A DNA stretch of 64,000 nucleotides from an uncultured Oscillospiraceae bacterium (GTDB lineage Bacteria; Bacillota; Clostridia; Oscillospirales; Oscillospiraceae). The translations under genes and the position numbers were made by a program. The stretch lies in NCBI GenBank assembly GCA_944387035.1, contig CALXDJ010000009.1:1-64000 (forward strand), in the 5' to 3' direction. Below, in pieces: positions 59,760 to 64,000 of this stretch. How positions within the stretch are numbered: position 1 is the first letter of the stretch; every line of letters starts with the position of its first letter. The notes below the pieces were generated by a model. That model did no database searches. It was not told the origin of the DNA and saw only the letters and a list, made by a program, of their open reading frames with translations.

Positions 59760-60701
59760 CAAGGTGGAGGCTGCGTGCAGCGTGATTAGCGTCGTCCAGT
59801 CCTCATCGCCTCCATCATAATAGTATTCCTGACTGGGATTCCATACCGACAAGCAGACCGCTCCGTCGCCTGTTACAAAGACAGCAGGGGCCTCCGGATC
59901 ATGCTGTCCGCTTTGAATCTCTGCCAGCAGCCGATCCCGGTTCTCCTCTGCGTGCTCGGCAATGACATCTCCCGGCTGTGCCGAACGTTGGGCAATCGCA
60001 TCCCACTCCTGCGTTACCATGGCACGGAGCTCCTGCCGGACCGCCTGTACAAACTGGGATATCCCCACCCGTGCAAGCACCTCCTGGTTATCCAGCAAGG
60101 TACCGTGATCCAAATCAAACGTCCATCCGCCCTGGACATGAACACTGCCAAAAACATTGCGGCACAAAATTCCCACCGACAGCATCCCGTCCCAGGTATT
60201 GGCAGCGTACCATACGTGATCCCATATGGGATCCCAGATCGGCAGTCCGTCTGCTTCCAAGGCATCTGTTTGCCCGCTTCCTTTTGTGCCCCTCTGGTTT
60301 TCCTCGTACCACGTCTGAATCAGCCGGTTGACTGCCGTCCCGTCCGGGGAGTCCAATAAAATCCGGGGCAGATACAAAGTCCCCTGTTCTTCCGGGGTTG
60401 CGGAGTCCCCCTCATTGCCGAATCCCACGTAGCGGGTCTCCACCCACTTGGGCGCATCATTGGACGGAAGATCCGGGGCAGACTCCCCCACCACCTCTGG
60501 GGCCGTGCGCTGCGCGGCGGCCTCCTGCGCCTTCTGCAAAGCCGCAGCGCCCTGCGCGACCTCTTCCCGTGCCCGCGCCACCGCCTCTTCCCACGCCGTA
60601 TGGTCCGGTTGTGACCGCTGCTGTTCCCAGCGCACAGCCGGAATCCATACCAGTGCCGCCAGGATCAAAAAGCCCAGGCGCTCCATCCATTCGCGCTTCA
60701 T
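59745..60701 (-). CDS. Membrane-anchored extracytoplasmic protein, unknown function
   Basis: 318 residues. An N-terminal membrane helix (about 9-25, FLILAALVWIPAV) and an Ala/Gln/Glu-rich linker precede a domain of about 200 residues with GGWTFDLDHGTLL and paired Trp/Tyr that is faintly like the DUF3298 domain of RsiV and PdaC (inference, weak). ATG 60701 follows GGAGGAGG. It lies between the folC terminator and the heat-shock operon, as a single gene. Confidence 0.7.
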   Translation of the reverse strand: MKREWMERLGFLILAALVWIPAVRWEQQRSQPDHTAWEEAVARAREEVAQGAAALQKAQEAAAQRTAPEVVGESAPDLPSNDAPKWVETRYVGFGNEGDSATPEEQGTLYLPRILLDSPDGTAVNRLIQTWYEENQRGTKGSGQTDALEADGLPIWDPIWDHVWYAANTWDGMLSVGILCRNVFGSVHVQGGWTFDLDHGTLLDNQEVLARVGISQFVQAVRQELRAMVTQEWDAIAQRSAQPGDVIAEHAEENRDRLLAEIQSGQHDPEAPAVFVTGDGAVCLSVWNPSQEYYYDGGDEDWTTLITLHAASTLQNAG

Positions 60702-60761
60702 GGTCTCTTCCTCCTCCCCTGTTGCCGGAACAGCCTTCCATTGTATTTTTATTTTACCACA

Positions 60762-60795
60762 AAAAGCCCGAAGCGGAAATTCCGCTTCGGGCTTT
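60762..60795. terminator. Terminator of folT-folC
   Basis: A stem AAAGCCCGAAGCGGAA/TTCCGCTTCGGGCTTT, with a U run on the minus strand, 16 bases after the folC stop. Confidence 0.9.
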
Positions 60796-60810
60796 GCGCA
60801 CGCTTTTCGT

Positions 60811-62091
60811 TTATCGGCACACACTCTCCCGCTGCACTGCCTGCCGGACCGCAGCGGCGGAATACAGCGACCCCAGGGCACATACCGCCCCCGTTTCTCC
60901 TGCCGTCCGCAGCGCGGCGTCTACTGCCGCCTGCACATCCGGGCAGGGATATGCCGTCACGCCCCGGCATTCCAGCCGGGCGCAAAGTGCCTCCGGCGCC
61001 ATAGCCCGGGGGCTCTCGGGCCGGATCACAAACACGGTCCCCGCCACCGGGGCCAGAAGATCCAGCATCTGCTCTACGTCCTTGTCCTCCAAAATCCCCA
61101 GGATCAGCGTCATCCGCTGCCCAGGAAACATCTGCCGGAGGCTTTCAACGGTCGCCCGCATCCCGTGGGCATTGTGAGCCCCATCCAGTATGAACACCGG
61201 ATTCCGGCGCAGCACTTCAAACCGGCCGGGCCATTGGACTGCGGCCAGTCCCCGGCGCAGGGCCTCCTCCGGCACGGACCACCCCTTTCGGGCCAGACAC
61301 TCCAGTGCCGTGATCGCCACAGCCGCATTGCGGGGCTGATACGCCCCGGCAAGGGGCAGCTCCAAGTTCCGGTGGGGGAGAAAATCGAATCGGTTCCCCT
61401 GCAAATCCGCTTGCTGAACGGAGAGGTGGGAAAAGTCCACCTCCGTCAGGTCCGCATGCTGCTCCCGGCAAACACTTCGGATGACTTCGTCTGCCACCGG
61501 GCAACCGCCGTAGCTGACCACACAGCCGCCAGGCTTGATGATCCCGGCCTTGGCAGTGGCAATGTCCCGCAGCGTGGGCCCCAGCTGAGCCATATGGTCC
61601 ATCCCCAGGGCCGTGATGACAGCCACTTCCGGCACATCGATGACGTTGGACGCATCCAGCGCTCCGCCCAATCCCACTTCCAGCACCACAAGATCGCAGT
61701 GGCTGCGGAGAAAGTGCAAAAAGGCACTGGCCGTGATGAGCTCAAACTCCGTGGGGTGCTCCGCCATGGACTCGGCAATGGGGCGAATCTCCTCCGTCAG
61801 GTCCGCCAGGGCTTCATCCGAGATCATCTCCCCGTTCACCCGGATCCGCTCGTGAAAGGTAATCAGATACGGAGAGGTATTGAGTCCTACCCGATAGCCC
61901 GCCGCCTGCAGCACCGCGGCCATGCAGGCACAGGTACTGCCCTTGCCGTTGGTCCCGGCCACATGAACAAAACGCAGCTGCTTTTGGGGATTGCCCAGCC
62001 GGTCCAGCAAAATGCGCATCCGGTCCAGCCCCGGCGCATGCGCCTTTCTTTGATAGGAGTGGATATAGGCGATGGCCTCCTGTCCGGTCAT
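60811..62091 (-). CDS. folC: Folylpolyglutamate synthase / dihydrofolate synthase
   Basis: 426 residues, a Mur-ligase-like ATP enzyme that adds glutamate to folates. ATP loop AGTNGKGST, LNTSPYLITFHERIRVNG, the Mg site LEVGLGGALDASNV and the C-terminal VLDGAHN-like FILDGAHNAHG are visible. It follows folT after four bases, so transport and retention of folate are coexpressed under the THF riboswitch. Confidence 0.95.
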   Translation of the reverse strand: MTGQEAIAYIHSYQRKAHAPGLDRMRILLDRLGNPQKQLRFVHVAGTNGKGSTCACMAAVLQAAGYRVGLNTSPYLITFHERIRVNGEMISDEALADLTEEIRPIAESMAEHPTEFELITASAFLHFLRSHCDLVVLEVGLGGALDASNVIDVPEVAVITALGMDHMAQLGPTLRDIATAKAGIIKPGGCVVSYGGCPVADEVIRSVCREQHADLTEVDFSHLSVQQADLQGNRFDFLPHRNLELPLAGAYQPRNAAVAITALECLARKGWSVPEEALRRGLAAVQWPGRFEVLRRNPVFILDGAHNAHGMRATVESLRQMFPGQRMTLILGILEDKDVEQMLDLLAPVAGTVFVIRPESPRAMAPEALCARLECRGVTAYPCPDVQAAVDAALRTAGETGAVCALGSLYSAAAVRQAVQRESVCR

Positions 62092-62095
62092 GGGA

Positions 62096-62701
62096 TTACC
62101 CTCTTCTTGAAAAGATACGGTTCCCGTTCAGCTGCTTGGGCGTCAGTCCCTGCTGATACAGCACCGGCAGCAAATAGCGCAGCACCAGTGCCAGCAATAC
62201 AATTTGCAGGGGCAAATACAGCACATTTTTAATGGCACTGGTCGTTAAGTAATACCAATATCCCTTGGAATACAGAATGGAACTCCACAGTGCTCCCAGC
62301 AGGACATTCTGAATGTTTGTCAGCGTCTTGGCCAGGATAATCCTTCCCCAGGAGATTCTGGCCCTGTAAAAGCAAAGGGCATAGGTAAAGCACCCCAGCA
62401 TGGTGGTCAGCACATAGCCCGGAAAATAGGGATAGCCGCCGGAGGAAAGGAAAAAGCTCAGGGTGTCTTCCGCAACGGCAAACACCAACACCGCAAGGGG
62501 GCCGCAGACCAGAGAGCATAGGGCTCTTGCCAGGAAGGTGACACTCAGACTCAGCGTCTCGGTCAAGGGAATCTGGAAATGGGAAAGTGCGATGCAGACG
62601 GCAATCATGACAGCGGAAAAGATCATGGTTCGCACGCTGCGAAAGCTTTGCAGCGCTTCCCGCCAGTAGCCGGCGGTAAAGGGATGGGAATACAGTGACA
62701 T
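62096..62701 (-). CDS. folT: Folate ECF transporter S component
   Basis: 201 residues with six membrane helices. Membership is shown by ALSHFQIPLTETLSLSVTFLARAL, GPLAVLVFAVAEDTLSFFL, and the GYPYFPGYVLTTMLG block of FolT. It binds folate and works with the shared EcfAA'T module, not in the window. ATG 62701 with AAGGAGG. A THF riboswitch precedes it. Confidence 0.9.
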   Translation of the reverse strand: MSLYSHPFTAGYWREALQSFRSVRTMIFSAVMIAVCIALSHFQIPLTETLSLSVTFLARALCSLVCGPLAVLVFAVAEDTLSFFLSSGGYPYFPGYVLTTMLGCFTYALCFYRARISWGRIILAKTLTNIQNVLLGALWSSILYSKGYWYYLTTSAIKNVLYLPLQIVLLALVLRYLLPVLYQQGLTPKQLNGNRIFSRRG

Positions 62702-62738
62702 AAAAAATCCTCCTTCTGTTTTGGCAGTCCGAAATCGG

Positions 62739-62782
62739 AAAATGCCGCACAGAGGAAGGTCCTGTTTTTCCCTTATGCGGCA
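62739..62782 (-). terminator. Expression-platform terminator of the THF riboswitch
   Basis: 7-bp TGCCGCA/TGCGGCA stem (62743-62749 with 62776-62782) followed on the minus strand by a short U run; its 5' arm overlaps the 3' strand of aptamer stem P1, so folding of one excludes the other. Confidence 0.65.
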
Positions 62783-62883
62783 GCGGGATGCGGAGCGCAC
62801 ACTGCAAGGCACTTTGCCCTTTCGTCCGGAAAACAACTCCCCGTTTTTCCGGCACTATTTCACACGTGCGGTCCTACTCTGCC
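62779..62883 (-). promoter_or_regulatory. Tetrahydrofolate riboswitch
   Basis: The minus-strand leader starts with GGCAGAGTAG and ends with GCATCCCGCTGCC, pairing as P1 (GGCAG/CTGCC), with the internal ACGAAAGGGC and GTGCGCTCC segments as in THF aptamers (RF01831). Folate transporter folT is the classic target. Confidence 0.85.
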
Positions 62884-62893
62884 TGTTACCGTC

Positions 62894-62922
62894 ATGATAT
62901 GCCTTCCGGTTCCAAATAGCAA
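62894..62922 (-). promoter_or_regulatory. Promoter of folT-folC
   Basis: Minus-strand TTGCTA (62917-62922) and TATCAT (62894-62899), 17-bp spacer; start site some four bases before the aptamer. Confidence 0.75.
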
Positions 62923-62925
62923 TAG

Positions 62926-62964
62926 AAAAAGTTCCCCAAATCCGAAGATCTGGGGAACTTTTTT
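62926..62964. terminator. Terminator of the rnf operon
   Basis: A stem AAAGTTCCCCA/TGGGGAACTTT (62928-62938 with 62951-62961) with A and T runs on both sides, nine bases after the rnfB stop. Confidence 0.88.
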
Positions 62965-62972
62965 CGTAAAAA

Positions 62973-63869
62973 TTACTCAGCAGCGGGAGCCTTGGGTTCA
63001 GCAGCCTTGGCCTCAGCAGCGGCCTTGGCCTTCTCAGCCTGAGCCTTCTTGATGGCCTTGTACTTTTCCTTCTCTTCCGCAGTGGCGATGGGCAAAATGG
63101 CGTCACGGGGGCAGACCTTGGTGCACAGCTTGCAGCCCTTGCACTTGTCATAGTCGATGACGGCCACACCATTGACCACGTGGATGGCGTCGAATTTGCA
63201 CTCCTTCTGGCACAGGCCGCAGCCGATGCAGGAGTTGGAGCACACGCTCATGGCAGCCTTGCCCTTATCCTGGTTGGCGCAGGCCACGTGGACCTTCTTG
63301 GACGCAGGAACGGAGACGATCAGCTTGCGGGGGCAGGCAGAGGCGCAGGCCATGCAGGCGGTGCACTTGTCGGGATCCACCACAGCGGTGCCGTTGGGGC
63401 CGATGCTCATGGCGCCGAAGTGGCAGGCAGCCACGCAGGAGCCGAAGCCCAGGCAGCCGAAGGCGCACTCCAGAGGACCGGCAGCCACCTTAGTGGCGGA
63501 CAGGCAGTCCTTCACACCCACATACTCAAAGCGCTTCTTGGCGTTGGTGCCGCCGTTGCAGCGAACGAAGGCCACCTGACGCTCACCGGTGGGAGCCTCC
63601 TGGCCCATGATCTGGGCAATGGCAGCGGCATTCTCCGCACCAGCGGGAGCGCAAGCCGTCACAGGAGCCTCGCCGGCCAGAATGGCAGCGGCGCAGCCAG
63701 CGCAGCCGGGATATCCGCAGCCGCCGCAGTTGGCGCCGGCCAGGTGGCTCAAAATTGCCTCTTCCCGGGGATCTTTCTTGACCTCAAAGATTTTGGAGGC
63801 AACAGACAGCACCAGGCCGAACAGAGCACCCAGAACGCCCAGCACTACAATTGCATAAACAATATTCAT
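62973..63869 (-). CDS. rnfB: Electron transport complex subunit RnfB
   Basis: 298 residues. N-terminal membrane helix (about 4-24), then the four-Cys cluster domain CGGCGYPGCAGC, a region with CAFGCLGFGSC, and two to four [4Fe-4S] ferredoxin motifs (CTACMACASACP, CIGCGLCQKEC, CKGCKLCTKVCP), ending in an Ala/Lys-rich tail. RnfB passes electrons from ferredoxin into the ion-pumping Rnf complex. It follows rnfA after 13 bases; the other rnf genes lie beyond the window. Confidence 0.96.
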   Translation of the reverse strand: MNIVYAIVVLGVLGALFGLVLSVASKIFEVKKDPREEAILSHLAGANCGGCGYPGCAGCAAAILAGEAPVTACAPAGAENAAAIAQIMGQEAPTGERQVAFVRCNGGTNAKKRFEYVGVKDCLSATKVAAGPLECAFGCLGFGSCVAACHFGAMSIGPNGTAVVDPDKCTACMACASACPRKLIVSVPASKKVHVACANQDKGKAAMSVCSNSCIGCGLCQKECKFDAIHVVNGVAVIDYDKCKGCKLCTKVCPRDAILPIATAEEKEKYKAIKKAQAEKAKAAAEAKAAEPKAPAAE

Positions 63870-63882
63870 GATTCCAGCCTCC

Positions 63883-64000
63883 TTACCAGATCTTCAGACC
63901 GGAGAAGCCCATGAACGCAAGGGCCATCAGACCGGCAGTGACCAGGGCGATGGGGAAACCGTCCCAGCACTTGGGGTAGTCCGCGAACACCAGCCGCTCC
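63883..64000 (-). CDS. rnfA: Electron transport complex subunit RnfA, 3' end
   Basis: Only the last 38 residues are in the window. They read [20 protein letters not shown] followed by [15 protein letters not shown], the conserved C-terminal helix of RnfA. The gene continues past the right edge of the window. Stop TAA at 63883-63885. Confidence 0.93.
   Translation of the reverse strand, partial: ERLVFADYPKCWDGFPIALVTAGLMALAFMGFSGLKIW

Overview
The window is GC-rich, densely packed chromosomal DNA from an anaerobic, probably spore-forming Firmicute of class Clostridia. A gut member of the Oscillospirales near Flavonifractor, Lawsonibacter or Intestinimonas is my best guess; no rRNA is present to settle it. 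The signs are an anaerobic B12 pathway, an Rnf complex, a SpoVA protein, HrcA/CIRCE control, a corrinoid methyltransferase cassette and typical Firmicutes riboswitches. I saw no complete mobile element, transposase, CRISPR array or rRNA.

Layout. 1-1078: tRNA-Val and an SDR oxidoreductase. 1238-24476: one minus-strand transcription unit of 24 genes for adenosylcobalamin, behind a cobalamin riboswitch. It holds the tetrapyrrole entry (hemA, hemC, cobA-hemD), the cobalt chelatase and CbiMNQO uptake system, the corrin-ring methylations (with a CbiJ-CbiE-CbiT triple fusion), amidation, adenosylation and nucleotide-loop assembly. 24590-27755: a divergent plus-strand cassette (UroD-like methyltransferase with a thioredoxin-like tail, DUF1638 protein, corrinoid protein) that would use the B12 made next door. 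28069-29105: a CI/LexA-like repressor facing three operator-like dyads spaced exactly 31 bp apart. 29105-30048: tRNA-Tyr and tRNA-Thr, then three very small phage-like genes including a sigma region 4-like protein. 30065-32092: a YitT protein, an Asp/Glu racemase-like protein, and tRNA-Gly beside a 111-bp direct repeat that copies its 3' end.

32164-39137: a minus operon with a divergent type IIA topoisomerase pair (ParE/ParC-like), a membrane protein, a YitT protein, a LUD protein and a lipoprotein. 39371-41572: a membrane-anchored XRE regulator, then a fluoride riboswitch in front of a cation:proton antiporter. 41571-44426: spoVAC, hemW and a CmpB-like membrane protein. 44432-50033: MATE transporter, PflX-like radical SAM protein, thymidine kinase, three unknown genes and mutY. 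50100-52404: a MerR-controlled set in which the regulator's membrane tail appears to be repeated as two separate small proteins, followed by a YbjQ-type protein and an MBL-fold hydrolase. 52420-59644: the hrcA-grpE-dnaK-dnaJ heat-shock operon with CIRCE, running on into a PHP phosphatase, rpiB and a DUF4015 glycosidase-like protein. 59745-62922: a secreted protein, then folT-folC behind a tetrahydrofolate riboswitch. 62926-64000: rnfB and the 3' end of rnfA.

The themes are metal-cofactor economy (B12 synthesis beside B12 use) and RNA-based control, with three riboswitches whose ligands match the genes they precede or, for fluoride, a known secondary target class. The least ordinary pieces are the three-operator repressor region without a cro-like partner, the MerR/paralogous-membrane-module cassette, the methyltransferase-thioredoxin fusion cassette and the tRNA-Gly duplication scar.
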